From assembly GCA_039029315.1 (NCBI GenBank), contig JBCCGK010000081.1, positions 1-53,929 of the forward strand: a stretch of DNA of 53,929 bases, written 5' to 3'. Below are positions 10,192 through 19,102 of this stretch, in pieces. The notes below the pieces were generated by a model. That model searched no databases. It saw only the letters and a list, made by a program, of their open reading frames with translations, and had not been told where the DNA came from. Source of the DNA: JBCCCJ01 sp039029315. Lineage in GTDB: Bacteria > Bacteroidota > Bacteroidia > J057. A program made the position numbers and the translations under genes. Numbering within the stretch: the stretch's first letter is position 1; the number at the start of each line of letters is the position of its first letter.

Positions 10192-10680
10192 TTAGTGAGA
10201 TTTGATGATTTTGTAAGAAAGAAGGTGTTGTAAAGAAGGGATATCTACCTGAATCAGGTATACGCCCTCTGACCAAGTAGCGAGAGAAAGGCTTCCTTTT
10301 CCCTGAAAGCTGTGTGAGGCCAGCAATTGTCCTTGCAGGCTCAACAGCAACACTCGAAACTCGATGGATTCTCCTTCTGCAAATGAGAAGTGGAGTCTGT
10401 CAGGTGTAGGATTGGGATAGATGGTAAAAGAAGGAATAATCGACAGCTCTTCATCGATTGCCACAATCTGAAAAACCGGTTGGTGAATTCCTTGCGTGAG
10501 GATGTTGGTAGAATTGCTGAATGTCTGTGTCATTATTTCTCCTATGGTGAAGTCAACAATGACATTGGCTACTGTATCGGACCTTCCAGCAGTTCCAATA
10601 ATTTCCTGGGCCAAACCCTTGAAAGGATTCAGCGCCAGGACCACGACCAAAAGTAAGAGAGGTAGAGGAGAGAAGTTCAT
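10192..10680 (-). CDS. Small secreted protein with T9SS type A sorting domain
   Basis: The ATG at 10680 gives 162 residues starting with a signal peptide (MNFSPLPLLLLVVVLAL, cleavage near GLAQ). The frame is open further upstream, but that part lacks secretion features and is rejected. The middle segment (DFTIGEIMTQTF, NILTQGIHQP) is a short module common in Bacteroidota T9SS proteins. The C-terminal half is the sorting domain: FTIYPNPTPDRLHF, LLSLQGQLL and WSEGVYLIQV. The mature part is hardly more than a sorting domain. It is the first gene of a two-gene operon with 8517-10190. Confidence 0.8.
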   Translation of the reverse strand: MNFSPLPLLLLVVVLALNPFKGLAQEIIGTAGRSDTVANVIVDFTIGEIMTQTFSNSTNILTQGIHQPVFQIVAIDEELSIIPSFTIYPNPTPDRLHFSFAEGESIEFRVLLLSLQGQLLASHSFQGKGSLSLATWSEGVYLIQVDIPSLQHLLSYKIIKSH

Positions 10681-11078
10681 GATTGTAAGTGAATATGAAA
10701 GATGAATGTTGCTCAAAAATATTCTCCTTAAAGGCGAGGATAAAACGGAATTTTGCAACAGATTCTTTCGCGTTTGAGCCAATTCCTCAATTTGGGAGAA
10801 TTTTTGTTTGCCCCAAGAGGATCTCCCAACTATTGCCAACATAAAGAGAGATTTTACGGTTTTGAACAAATCCATTTAGGGTCATTTGGCATTTGATGCA
10901 AAAGGCCATAAGACCGATTACGCATTCTGTTCTCAATCTGAGAAACATATTCTCATATCGAGAGAAAAATATGTTTTGGCACAAGAGCACCCCACTGATT
11001 GTCAGCCACTTAACAATACAATCTGCCTTGGTATATGAATTGTTCTACCTGTCATGAACTTCTAAATGAAATTCAACA
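10681..11078. other. Divergent intergenic region with two small hairpins
   Basis: This 398-bp gap separates the divergent secreted-protein operon and the lipoprotein gene, so it must hold promoters for both. TTCTCA-ATC-TGAGAA (10930-10944) is a perfect small hairpin. It is followed by a weaker imperfect one at 10945-10974 that reuses the TCTC/GAGA theme. No supported gene is present. Confidence 0.5.
10714..10721 (-). promoter_or_regulatory. Possible Bacteroidota -7 promoter element
   Basis: The minus strand reads TATTTTTG, an exact match to the Bacteroidota -7 consensus TANNTTTG, 33 bp upstream of the ATG at 10680. No good TTG lies at the -33 position, so support is moderate to weak. Confidence 0.35.
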
Positions 11079-11975
11079 ATGAAAAAGACAACATGGATCG
11101 TTATTCTGGCAGCAGGAATTGCACTTGTCGGATGTAACAAAGAAAAACTTCAGCAATTGGAGCAACAAAACACATCGCTACAAGCTGAAAAACATCTTCA
11201 AGACTCATTGCTCAATGACTTTATGGCAACGTTCAATGAGTTCGAAGAGAATCTGGATCTGATTAAAGAAAAAGAGCAGCTGATCAGCATGCAGACAGGC
11301 GAAGAAAACATGCGCAAAGAAGCAAAAGATCAGGTAATAGAAGATATTCAAATGATCAATGATCTGCTCGATCAGAACAGATTGATGATTGAAGAACTCA
11401 CTGCCCAGGCAGAAAGTTCTGAACTGAAAGCCAAAGACCTCTCTCGTATGGTCAGCCGAATGAAAAAACAACTGGCATCACGAGATCAGGAGATTGGTAC
11501 TTTAAAGGAGCAACTCACCAATATGGAGTTCACAGTAGAGAACCTCAATGGTCGTCTTGATACATTGAATGTCCAATCCGCTACGCTTGCAAGACTGACA
11601 GAAGAGCAAAGTGAACGTCTGTTGCAGCAGCAGGATCAGATAGAAGAGCAGGCAGAGACCATGAAGAGCCAAGAAACCAGAATGAACACAGCATACTTTG
11701 TTACAGGTTCTCCCAAAGAACTCAAAGCAGCTGATATCATAGTCAAAAAGCGAGTGAATAAGGATTTGAATGAGAATGCCTTTACGCAGATTGATATTCG
11801 CGAAGTAAACAGCATTCCCATCGAGACGAAGAAGGCTCAGTTGTTGACCACTCACCCCAGCGACTCCTATGTCTTCCTGGATGAAGACGAAGACAAGAAA
11901 TATGACAAGCTGGAAATCACGGATCCTGAACGCTTCTGGCAAGCGTCAAGATACCTGGTCGTCATGACCAACTAA
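11079..11975 (+). CDS. Coiled-coil lipoprotein
   Basis: The 298 residues start with a lipoprotein signal peptide ending in lipobox LVGC (Cys19). Residues about 20-210 are a long coiled coil rich in Glu, Gln, Leu and Lys (for example KLQQLEQQNTSLQAEK). A compact C-terminal domain follows (residues about 210-298: YFVTGSPKELK, DIREVNSIPIETKKA, LEITDPERFWQASRYLVV). This architecture recurs in Bacteroidota lipoproteins sometimes annotated as Cbp1-type collagen-binding adhesins, but that name rests on family recollection only. It is monocistronic and ends with a strong terminator at 12036. Confidence 0.85.
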   Translation: MKKTTWIVILAAGIALVGCNKEKLQQLEQQNTSLQAEKHLQDSLLNDFMATFNEFEENLDLIKEKEQLISMQTGEENMRKEAKDQVIEDIQMINDLLDQNRLMIEELTAQAESSELKAKDLSRMVSRMKKQLASRDQEIGTLKEQLTNMEFTVENLNGRLDTLNVQSATLARLTEEQSERLLQQQDQIEEQAETMKSQETRMNTAYFVTGSPKELKAADIIVKKRVNKDLNENAFTQIDIREVNSIPIETKKAQLLTTHPSDSYVFLDEDEDKKYDKLEITDPERFWQASRYLVVMTN

Positions 11976-12035
11976 ATAGACATATCATCCCCTTGATATA
12001 AAGAAGCGCTTAAGTACATTCCATCGTTAGGTAGG

Positions 12036-12072
12036 CAGCCCTCACCCTGAACGGGTAGGGCTGGTTTTTTTT
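12036..12072 (+). terminator. Rho-independent terminator of the coiled-coil lipoprotein gene
   Basis: The stem pairs CAGCCC...ACCC with GGGT...GGGCTG around a 5-nt loop, with a small asymmetric internal bulge. Eight T residues follow. This is a classic terminator 60 bp after the stop. Confidence 0.9.
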
Positions 12073-12118
12073 GTCACTTTCAGGAGAATGGAATGATGGA
12101 GGTTAATGATTACCCATA

Positions 12119-12266
12119 GTGATGATCGGCAGACCATCCAAGTAGTGATGATCGGCAGACCATCCAAGTAGTGATGATCGGCAGACCATCACACATGATC
12201 ATCTATTAAAAATAGAAAAATCGACCTCCTTGATATGATTTCTGCTTGCCATGGTCTGCCGATCAT
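12119..12266. repeat. 26-bp tandem dyad repeat (2.8 copies) plus one inverted copy
   Basis: Direct copies lie at 12119-12144, 12145-12170 and 12171-12190 (the last cut after 20 bp). The core ATGATCGGCAGACCAT recurs exactly inverted at 12251-12266. The core is itself an imperfect palindrome (12 of 16 positions), as expected of a protein-binding dyad. It lies in a 437-bp intergenic region (11976-12412) between a terminator and the 3' end of the GH113-like gene. No ORF is supported there. Confidence 0.85.
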
Positions 12267-12412
12267 GGCTACGTGGACTGACTGCTGTACAAAGATTTCT
12301 TTCTCATTCAGGGAGCTGACCTATGAATGTCGGCAAGATAGGAGAAAGAAGGGCAGAAATGCCTGAATGTGAAACCATATGATCCCTATCGACCAGTGCT
12401 CATTCTCACGCT

Positions 12413-14737
12413 CTACTTCAACTTCGCATAGGCTGTCTTGAGAATGTGTTGTGCCTCCTTCCCACAAGGAGAAAAGCTTCGGCTCCTCCGACTCCCATAG
12501 TCCATATAGCTGGGCCATTTCCACCAAAACATCCCTTTGCACCATTCCTCTCCCTGTATGCCTTCCAGAATCACGCGATAACATCTGGCCTGATCTTCTG
12601 CGGAGAATTTGGCTCCATTGGCTTCTTCATGGGGTTGTTTCCAGGGAGCTTCTATGCTTCGGAATCCAACCTCTGTAAAGATGATCGGTTTTTTATATCG
12701 CTGATACACTTTCTTCAAGGTCTTTTTCACCTCATTGAAACCATCTTCCAACACTTTGTCGCTGGGGCTATCTCGTTTGCTGAGTGGATAATAGTTGTCA
12801 ACACCGATCACATCTAATTCGTCCCCAAAAGCTAGTTTTTCAAATTCTTCCCCCCAATTCGCTGCATAGGTGATGGGGCCCTGATAGAGATGGCGCATGT
12901 CCTGAATCAAGCGTCGCCATGCCTCGGGATGCTGTATCGTGGCTTTGGCAAACTCTACTCCCACACAGAACATATCCATTTCGTGAATCTCAGCGAGCAA
13001 GGCATAGTGTCGAATCCATCTACGGTAATGCTGAAAAAAAGCCTTCCAATCAGCTTCGCTTTTCATCTCTACCTCACCAGGCCAGGCACCAGGAAACCAG
13101 ATTTGTGGTTTGAGCAAGGTCTGCATACCCAGATCCCTGGCCATATGAAAACTGGCCACAACGGCCGCATCATTTTCTCCACCAGCCCATTGATTGAGTC
13201 GAAAAGGCACAGGCTTATACACTTCTCTGGTGCCGCTATATGGAACAATGGCAATGCTGTTGGCATTCAAACTCGCAATCTTTTCCAGGGATTCCTGGCC
13301 CATGGTAGACCCATACCCATTGTGGATGTTGTAGCCTTCATGGGCAAAGGTCATGCCCCGATAATAGCTCACTTTCTCTGATGTTCGCCTCTTTTGGGGA
13401 AATGTGGCAGTCAGATTTGTTAAGTAGTTGTGCCAATCGGACTCCATTCTTTTCAGTTCTTTCGCCGAAGGACTCCAGTTTTGATAGTGTTCCAAAAATT
13501 TCTCCTTTCCCCAACTATCTATCAGAAACTGAACAAAAGCGGCAGCCATGGCTCCTCTCACCAAATAGGAAGAACCCTCTGGCGGCTGATTGGCACATAG
13601 CTCCTCCAATGGCAGGGCATCATTGGATTCGGCCAATCTTGCAGCCCAGTATAGTGCTCCATACTTTTGCCACTTTTCCGTCAGCAGATTGCATAATCCT
13701 GTCTCCAGCACCATGAGTTGGGGTGTCCCTAAGCGATGCCTGAGCATCAGATGGTTTTGTGGTTCGACAATATTGTTTGCATATACCTTGCTTTCGATGA
13801 CATGTGCCTCCCCTTTAGCCAACTCGACATATCCCTGCGTCTGTTGGTTTTTCATCAGGCCCATCAACTCACTTGATCCATACGCATGATATTGAATGAC
13901 CAATTCTGCCTCATCTCCTCCCAGAAACTCTTGTACTGTGGTATATCCTCTTTCCAGACGTTCTTCCAATCTGGCACATTCACTGCGGGTGAGATTGGCC
14001 CGATGATCATAAATCTGAAAGTGTTCTGTCGTTGCCAGTGGAGTCTCCCCTTGAGCAAAATTCCAATATTGCTTCTCTCCTATCGACCAGTCATCCTCAA
14101 ACGCACCCATGACGAGTCGTTTTCCTTTCTGGAACACCTGAAATCCCCAGCGAGGCCATAGGTTTCCCCAGCGAGAGCGACGGCTTCCAGGGAGAGTGTT
14201 CAGATGTGCAAGGATTGCCTGATCATTGGTTCCAGTGACAATCCCAAGCGGCAAGCTATCCTGAAGCGGATGTGGATAAAAGGAAAGATGGAATACATCT
14301 GCCTCCGATTCATATGTCTGATGGTGAAAGGAAAATCCACCTTCTGTCAACTCAAGCGGCAGTTTGTCTTCGAATCGCTTGATCCAGGGATTTCCTGTTG
14401 GTGTTCCAAGGAGCATAAGCGGGCATCCTATCAGACTGTCCTCAGGAAGCAGATCGGCGCGCCACAGTTTCACCCTAATACGGCTGCTTTCATTGGCAAG
14501 CTGCTGGCAAATAGAGGCATAGGCTTGCATGGAGAGAGAATCATCGGCTCCATAGACCAAGAGCAGTTTTCCTGACTCTCTATATGCACGAGACAACTGT
14601 CGAAAGCCAGATTCCTGAACGTGTTCCGGAGGAGCATTTGTAGTTGTTGTTTCAGCTTGCAGACAAGCGATTTGTTGGCCTGCCACAACAAGAATCCATA
14701 TCCAAAGGAAGTGATAAAGTGAGTGAGGTCTCATCAT
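12413..14737 (-). CDS. Secreted two-part protein: degenerate gluzincin-like N-half plus GH113-like TIM barrel
   Basis: The 774 residues begin with a signal peptide (to about residue 28). Residues about 450-774 form a TIM-barrel glycoside hydrolase like GH113 beta-mannanases: YYRGMTFAHEGYN, the presumed acid/base Glu595 in CVGVEFA, VIGVDNYYPL, and the presumed nucleophile Glu689 in IIFTEVGF. Residues about 235-445 look like a peptidase-MA (M1-like) domain. Where HExxH is expected there is LMLRHRLG, followed by the partner-Glu region VLETGLCNLLTEKW, so zinc binding is probably lost. It probably acts on an extracellular mannan-like glycan. The start is the first of two adjacent ATGs. A separate terminator isolates it from the upstream prc gene. 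Confidence 0.75.
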   Translation of the reverse strand: MMRPHSLYHFLWIWILVVAGQQIACLQAETTTTNAPPEHVQESGFRQLSRAYRESGKLLLVYGADDSLSMQAYASICQQLANESSRIRVKLWRADLLPEDSLIGCPLMLLGTPTGNPWIKRFEDKLPLELTEGGFSFHHQTYESEADVFHLSFYPHPLQDSLPLGIVTGTNDQAILAHLNTLPGSRRSRWGNLWPRWGFQVFQKGKRLVMGAFEDDWSIGEKQYWNFAQGETPLATTEHFQIYDHRANLTRSECARLEERLERGYTTVQEFLGGDEAELVIQYHAYGSSELMGLMKNQQTQGYVELAKGEAHVIESKVYANNIVEPQNHLMLRHRLGTPQLMVLETGLCNLLTEKWQKYGALYWAARLAESNDALPLEELCANQPPEGSSYLVRGAMAAAFVQFLIDSWGKEKFLEHYQNWSPSAKELKRMESDWHNYLTNLTATFPQKRRTSEKVSYYRGMTFAHEGYNIHNGYGSTMGQESLEKIASLNANSIAIVPYSGTREVYKPVPFRLNQWAGGENDAAVVASFHMARDLGMQTLLKPQIWFPGAWPGEVEMKSEADWKAFFQHYRRWIRHYALLAEIHEMDMFCVGVEFAKATIQHPEAWRRLIQDMRHLYQGPITYAANWGEEFEKLAFGDELDVIGVDNYYPLSKRDSPSDKVLEDGFNEVKKTLKKVYQRYKKPIIFTEVGFRSIEAPWKQPHEEANGAKFSAEDQARCYRVILEGIQGEEWCKGMFWWKWPSYMDYGSRRSRSFSPCGKEAQHILKTAYAKLK

Positions 14738-14781
14738 AGAAGAAAGGTAGGGCTTTTCGAAGAAAGGAAGAAAAACAGCAT

Positions 14782-14815
14782 AAAAAAAGCGTGCAGAACT
14801 TGTGGTCCTGCACGC
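14782..14815 (-). terminator. Rho-independent terminator of the prc-like gene
   Basis: On the minus strand an eight-base perfect stem GCGTGCAG/CTGCACGC, extended by partial pairing, is followed by seven T residues. It lies 25 bp after the protease stop and 45 bp before the GH113-like start. Confidence 0.92.
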
Positions 14816-14839
14816 GGAGTATTTCTGGTCAATGGCTAC

Positions 14840-16951
14840 TTATTGTTGCCCCATGTCTTTGGCAATCTGCATCACCTCATAGACATAAAGGTCCTTCTTG
14901 AGGTTTTTGTGCCATGTTTTTATTCGTTTTTGCTTGAGGCTGTCAGACTGAATTTCGGCCATGTCAGCCTGAAGGGTTTGAATCTGTAGCGACTCGATTT
15001 CCTTCCGAATGTCTTTGTATTTTTCGGCTTCCTCATCCAGGGTTATTTTCTCCTGCTTATAATCTTCAATATTCAGCTCGAAGATATTCTGGTCTCGGCG
15101 TCTTTTGAAGCGGTGGGCGTTTTCCTGAATAAGCTGGAAGGTTGGATTGTCCTTGACTCGGGCTTCGCTATTTGCCCTAAGTATCTCCAATTCATCAGAA
15201 ACGGGGTTTTCCCATTTTTTGTAAGGAACTGAAGCAATCTCATCCCACTGCATCGGGTGATCCTGATCCTTTTCGCCCATTTCAAGCAGACTGTACTCAT
15301 CTGGCAAAATGATATCTGGAATCACTCCTCTGAGCTGTGTTGTCCCGCCATTGATTCGATAGAATTTCTGGGTGGTCAACTTCATTTCTCCCAAAGGCTT
15401 GATTTCACTTCTTCCCTGGATCAGATCATCGAGATTGACAAATCGTTGTACAGTTCCTTTTCCAAAAGTGGAAGGGCTCCCAACAATGATACCTCGATCA
15501 TAGTCTTGTATAGCTGCGGCCATGATTTCAGATGCTGAGGCACTAAAGGAGTTGACCATAACGATCAGTTCTCCATCATACAAGATGCCGGGATCTCGAT
15601 CGGACAGCTTTCTAGGGCTTCCTTTTCTGGATTTGACTTGAACGATTGGTCCACTTTCGATGAACAGTCCAGCCATATCCACAACATCCTGCAATGATCC
15701 TCCCCCATTATCTCTCAAATCCAGGATGATAGATTCGACTCCTTCTTTTTTCAGTTTTTTGACTTCATTGGCTACATCTACTGCACATCGTCGCCCATTT
15801 CTTCGGTTGAAATCTGCATAAAACTTTGGCAAATGAATATATCCAATTGCGTCTCCATCATCTCCATCTTTCAGAATGGCTGACTTGGCGTAGGTTTCTT
15901 GCAATTCTACCACATCTCTCACAATGGGAATGTCCATTTCCATGCCGTCAATCTTTCTCACAGACAGGATCACTTTAGATCCTTTGGGGCCGCGAATCAT
16001 CTTAACTGCATCATCAATGTCCATGTCAATCACACTGACAGGTTCTTCTCCGTACTGAGTAACCTTCAATATTTTGTCATTGATCTGTAGGCCGCCCTGC
16101 TTGGCAGAAGGGCTTCCAGGGACAATTCTGATAACCTTGATGTATCCATCCTCTTCCCGAAGTTGGGCACCAATTCCTTCCAGTCTTCCTGACATGGAAA
16201 TGTCGAAATTTTCTTTATCCTTAGGGGGGAAGTAATTGGTATGCGGATCATAGATGGCGGCGATCGCATTCATATAGTCTGCTCTTCGGTCATTTTTGTC
16301 CAAACGAGACAGACGCTTAAAGTAATCTTTATATGTTTTGGCAACTTTGGTTCGGGCTTCTTCTTCCAGTACAGCTTTTGATTTGATTTCAATTTCCTTA
16401 TTTCCTTCAGCCATGGCTTCTTCCTGTCGGTCCAACTTGGTTGACAGACGGGTCAGGACCTGATATTTCAGAGATTTTCGCCAGCGCTCTTTGATCTCTG
16501 ACTCAGAATTTGCGTAAGGAAGATTTTCAAAATCCCCATCCAGCTTTTCGGATTTTTCAAAATTGAAAGGCTCAGACAAAATTTCTTCTGTATACCCTTG
16601 GGCTTGTTCTATCCGATGTTGGAGAATACCATAAGATAAGTCAAACAGTTCGAAGGTACTATTTTCCACTTCATCATCAATCCGATATTGGAATTTACGA
16701 AGGTTGTCAACATCTCTTTGAGTCAAAAACCGCTTATTGTAGTCAATCCTTTCCAGATAAGCATTAAAGACTTCTTGAGAAAATTCATCGTCCACCTGTT
16801 GTGGTTGATAATGATAATAGGTCATCCCTCTCATCATCAAGTTCAACAAGACGGCACCTTTTTCTCCTTCATAATGATGCGAAACTGTATAAGAGCTGAG
16901 TAAAAACAGTGCTGCTACTATGGCGCTGGAAATCAAAATTTTGCCTTTCAT
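14840..16951 (-). CDS. prc: Tail-specific C-terminal processing protease (S41 family)
   Basis: The 703 residues start with an N-terminal signal/anchor. An N-terminal helical domain (DYNKRFLTQRDV) is followed by a PDZ domain (about 250-340: GIGAQLREEDGYIKV, GGLQINDKIL) and the S41 catalytic core. The catalytic dyad is Ser472 in NSFSASASEI and Lys498 in TFGKGTVQ. A C-terminal DUF3340-like helical part follows. Its length matches the Prc/Tsp family (about 680-720). It degrades periplasmic proteins recognised by non-polar C-termini and often controls cell-wall hydrolases. It is monocistronic with its own terminator. A second, shorter S41 enzyme (CtpA type) is at 49611. Confidence 0.93.
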   Translation of the reverse strand: MKGKILISSAIVAALFLLSSYTVSHHYEGEKGAVLLNLMMRGMTYYHYQPQQVDDEFSQEVFNAYLERIDYNKRFLTQRDVDNLRKFQYRIDDEVENSTFELFDLSYGILQHRIEQAQGYTEEILSEPFNFEKSEKLDGDFENLPYANSESEIKERWRKSLKYQVLTRLSTKLDRQEEAMAEGNKEIEIKSKAVLEEEARTKVAKTYKDYFKRLSRLDKNDRRADYMNAIAAIYDPHTNYFPPKDKENFDISMSGRLEGIGAQLREEDGYIKVIRIVPGSPSAKQGGLQINDKILKVTQYGEEPVSVIDMDIDDAVKMIRGPKGSKVILSVRKIDGMEMDIPIVRDVVELQETYAKSAILKDGDDGDAIGYIHLPKFYADFNRRNGRRCAVDVANEVKKLKKEGVESIILDLRDNGGGSLQDVVDMAGLFIESGPIVQVKSRKGSPRKLSDRDPGILYDGELIVMVNSFSASASEIMAAAIQDYDRGIIVGSPSTFGKGTVQRFVNLDDLIQGRSEIKPLGEMKLTTQKFYRINGGTTQLRGVIPDIILPDEYSLLEMGEKDQDHPMQWDEIASVPYKKWENPVSDELEILRANSEARVKDNPTFQLIQENAHRFKRRRDQNIFELNIEDYKQEKITLDEEAEKYKDIRKEIESLQIQTLQADMAEIQSDSLKQKRIKTWHKNLKKDLYVYEVMQIAKDMGQQ

Positions 16952-17355
16952 ACAAACATGTTTTCTTTTGGAAGGATAGATCTGATGCGAAATTCACCAG
17001 AGATTTTACCAAAATCTAATATAAACTGAAAAATAATCTAACATTTGGACGCTTAAGATACACAATTCGGGGATTTTCCTAGAGGTTTTTTTGAGGATTT
17101 CTTTACCATCCACGCGAAATTTCGCAGGTTAAGCGGGCAAATGATGGTAGTTAGGAGTATTGGATTCAATCCATACAGAAAGATGTACGCAAAAAGCCCC
17201 TTCTGTGTTGGGGGCCTGGGCGATTCCCCTTCTATCCTAGGACGAACATGTACGAAAATTCGTATTTGTTGCCAAACTGAAAAGGGTTATTTCTTTCTTC
17301 CTTCTCCCTTTACTTGCCTCAAACCGATAGAAAAAGAGTCCTATCAATCCCACTC
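16952..17355. other. Intergenic region upstream of prc
   Basis: This 404-bp gap contains the terminator at 17190-17215 for the CotH gene and must contain the prc promoter. No clear TTG/TANNTTTG pair was found. The small palindrome TACGAAAATTCGTA lies near 17250. No gene is supported. Confidence 0.5.
17190..17215 (-). terminator. Terminator downstream of the CotH-like gene
   Basis: On the minus strand GCCCC/GGGGC pairs around a 9-10-nt loop and is followed by TTTTT. It lies about 140 bp after the CotH stop. The stem is short but the T tract is good. Confidence 0.65.
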
Positions 17356-18768
17356 TTACTTGTTTCTGGCCACAGCCAGATCAGCCTTCAAATCATTGAG
17401 TTCGCTTTCCCATTTCGCAACAGAAATGGCATCTCCGTGCAATTGGTCAGCTTCTGCTATCGCATCCCGTATTTGATTAGCCCAACGGTCCAGCAAGGAA
17501 TTGACTTGGGATTCAGTGAAAGGTCCCGCTTTGAAATCGAGAAGTTTCTGATCGTATTCTGTCTCAAACATTGCCCAAGCAGCAATGAGTTTGTCGCAAG
17601 CAGCAGAGCGCTGACGCAAGCCAAAAGCACCGTAAGGAAAACTGTTGCAATTGGCACTGGTTTCTCCCCACTCATCTGCAATCGGGGTTACTGGATTTGC
17701 ATTAGAAGCGATATTCTCGAACGCATTGTCCATGTCCCAGGGGATGAGGTGCATCTGCAGTTCGCTGGGATCTTCATACCAGTAGTAATTATGGTTAGAG
17801 CAGGAATTTCCTCCTCCACAATACCAATGAAACGGGCCATCATCTGCCCGAATGGCTCTATCTACCACGGCATAAGAGATAATCTCGTCTACATTCATCC
17901 ACTTTGAGACGACCGCCTGAGCCTCAGACTCATCGGCTTTGGCAATTTCCTTGGCAAAAGAACGCATTAGCTCCACAGAAGGATTTTCGTCTTCATTGGT
18001 TTTGAGGGCAGAGAGGAAAGCATTGGATGCCTGGGCTTGCCCATTTGAAGTGAGCGGCCAGACTTCTTTGTAGACATTTCCGCTTCCATCTTCGAAATTG
18101 TAGCGGGCAAATCGACCATCAATCTGTTCAGTCAAGGCAAACAGTCCAACATATTCACCATTGATTATGAGGCGTGCATGAACCGATCTTGGACCAGGAA
18201 CGCCCATTTCCCTGAATAGCCAATATGCCAGACGCTCATGCATATGAGAAGGGTCCAGATTTTGAGAATGAAATTGAAGTTTCTTCACTCCATAAAACTT
18301 CCGGTCGGAATCTCCCCAGTTGATTTTGATTTTCATGGAGAGCTTGGTGCAAGTCTTACGCCCGGAAGGATTGGCCCAATCATTTCCCGAGACACAATTG
18401 ACAAATGCTCCCACAGATCCCTTATAGCGAATACCTACAGGACTGATGGTTTCTCCTTCAAAGGACAAGCTCCCTTCTACATATTCTTCAGCTGCGGGAT
18501 CGGCATCTAGTCTGCCAAGTGCTGCGGCTGATAGGGTCAACTCAAAAGTATGCAGACTCTCCTGATCAAAAAGATAATCAGACGAACCAGTCAGGTATCT
18601 TTCGCTTCCCACCGGGACCACAGTCTCTACTTCTTCTAGTGGTGGCAACTCCTCCGGTATAGGCTTACATCCCCAGGAAATCAGGAGCATCGATAAGCCC
18701 AGGATTAACGACAAGTATGGGAGAGGTGTGTATGAGGGTTTTGGGGGGAACGGATCAAGGTTTCGCAT
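17356..18768 (-). CDS. CotH-family kinase-like lipoprotein
   Basis: The ATG at 18768 gives 470 residues; the frame extends seven codons further to a TTG, which is less likely. A signal peptide ends in SWGC (lipobox Cys). The core carries CotH hallmarks: GIRYKGSVG, KLSMKIKINW, FHSQNLDPSHMHERLAYWL, VGLFALTEQIDG and the metal-binding WDMDNAF. CotH proteins are atypical protein kinases. In Bacteroidota they are often surface lipoproteins whose substrates are unknown. No neighbour suggests a substrate. Confidence 0.85.
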   Translation of the reverse strand: MRNLDPFPPKPSYTPLPYLSLILGLSMLLISWGCKPIPEELPPLEEVETVVPVGSERYLTGSSDYLFDQESLHTFELTLSAAALGRLDADPAAEEYVEGSLSFEGETISPVGIRYKGSVGAFVNCVSGNDWANPSGRKTCTKLSMKIKINWGDSDRKFYGVKKLQFHSQNLDPSHMHERLAYWLFREMGVPGPRSVHARLIINGEYVGLFALTEQIDGRFARYNFEDGSGNVYKEVWPLTSNGQAQASNAFLSALKTNEDENPSVELMRSFAKEIAKADESEAQAVVSKWMNVDEIISYAVVDRAIRADDGPFHWYCGGGNSCSNHNYYWYEDPSELQMHLIPWDMDNAFENIASNANPVTPIADEWGETSANCNSFPYGAFGLRQRSAACDKLIAAWAMFETEYDQKLLDFKAGPFTESQVNSLLDRWANQIRDAIAEADQLHGDAISVAKWESELNDLKADLAVARNK

Positions 18769-18791
18769 ATGAAAAGATAAGGGTGACAAGT

Positions 18792-18818
18792 GTAAGATAA
18801 AAAAAGTTTTGCTTACAA
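18792..18818 (-). promoter_or_regulatory. Possible promoter of the CotH-like gene
   Basis: The minus strand has TTG, a 16-bp spacer and TATCTTAC, a partial match to TANNTTTG, about 25 bp upstream of the ATG. It abuts the MITE-like element at 18833. Weak support. Confidence 0.3.
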
Positions 18819-18832
18819 CTCAGAGAACGAAT

Positions 18833-18965
18833 GGGTGTACGACAATTTTCACAATCTAGAGTTTTTTGCTTTCTCCTTGAACCTCTTCCCCATCTCCCCG
18901 TTTCTCCTTAACAAGAGAAACGACCCCGCAAGCCTGAAGGTAAATGGGACATTTGTCGTACACCC
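18833..18965. mobile_element. 133-bp MITE-like element with 8-bp target duplication
   Basis: The terminal inverted repeats are GGGTGTACGACAA, perfect over 13 bp and 16 of 18 when extended. Perfect direct repeats GAACGAAT flank it on both sides (18825-18832 and 18966-18973), as expected of a target-site duplication. An internal perfect 8-bp hairpin CGTTTCTC/GAGAAACG lies near 18900-18922. No coding capacity. It sits between the divergent CotH and 19103 genes. ISL3, IS66 and IS256-type transposases make 8-bp duplications; none can be singled out. Confidence 0.88.
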
Positions 18966-19102
18966 GAACGAATTCATGCTAACCACCAACGCTTAATAGA
19001 AGAATAGATCAAAGTGGAAACCCGCATGATGTTAGAGAAGTAGAAGAGAACATCAATCCCGATATTATTTTTTTATTTTTTTAGCAACGAACTCCCTCAT
19101 TT

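Noticed and set aside
10681..10875. N-terminal extension of the small T9SS protein
   Set aside because: The open frame upstream of 10680 lacks a signal peptide; the ATG at 10680 is followed by a perfect signal peptide.
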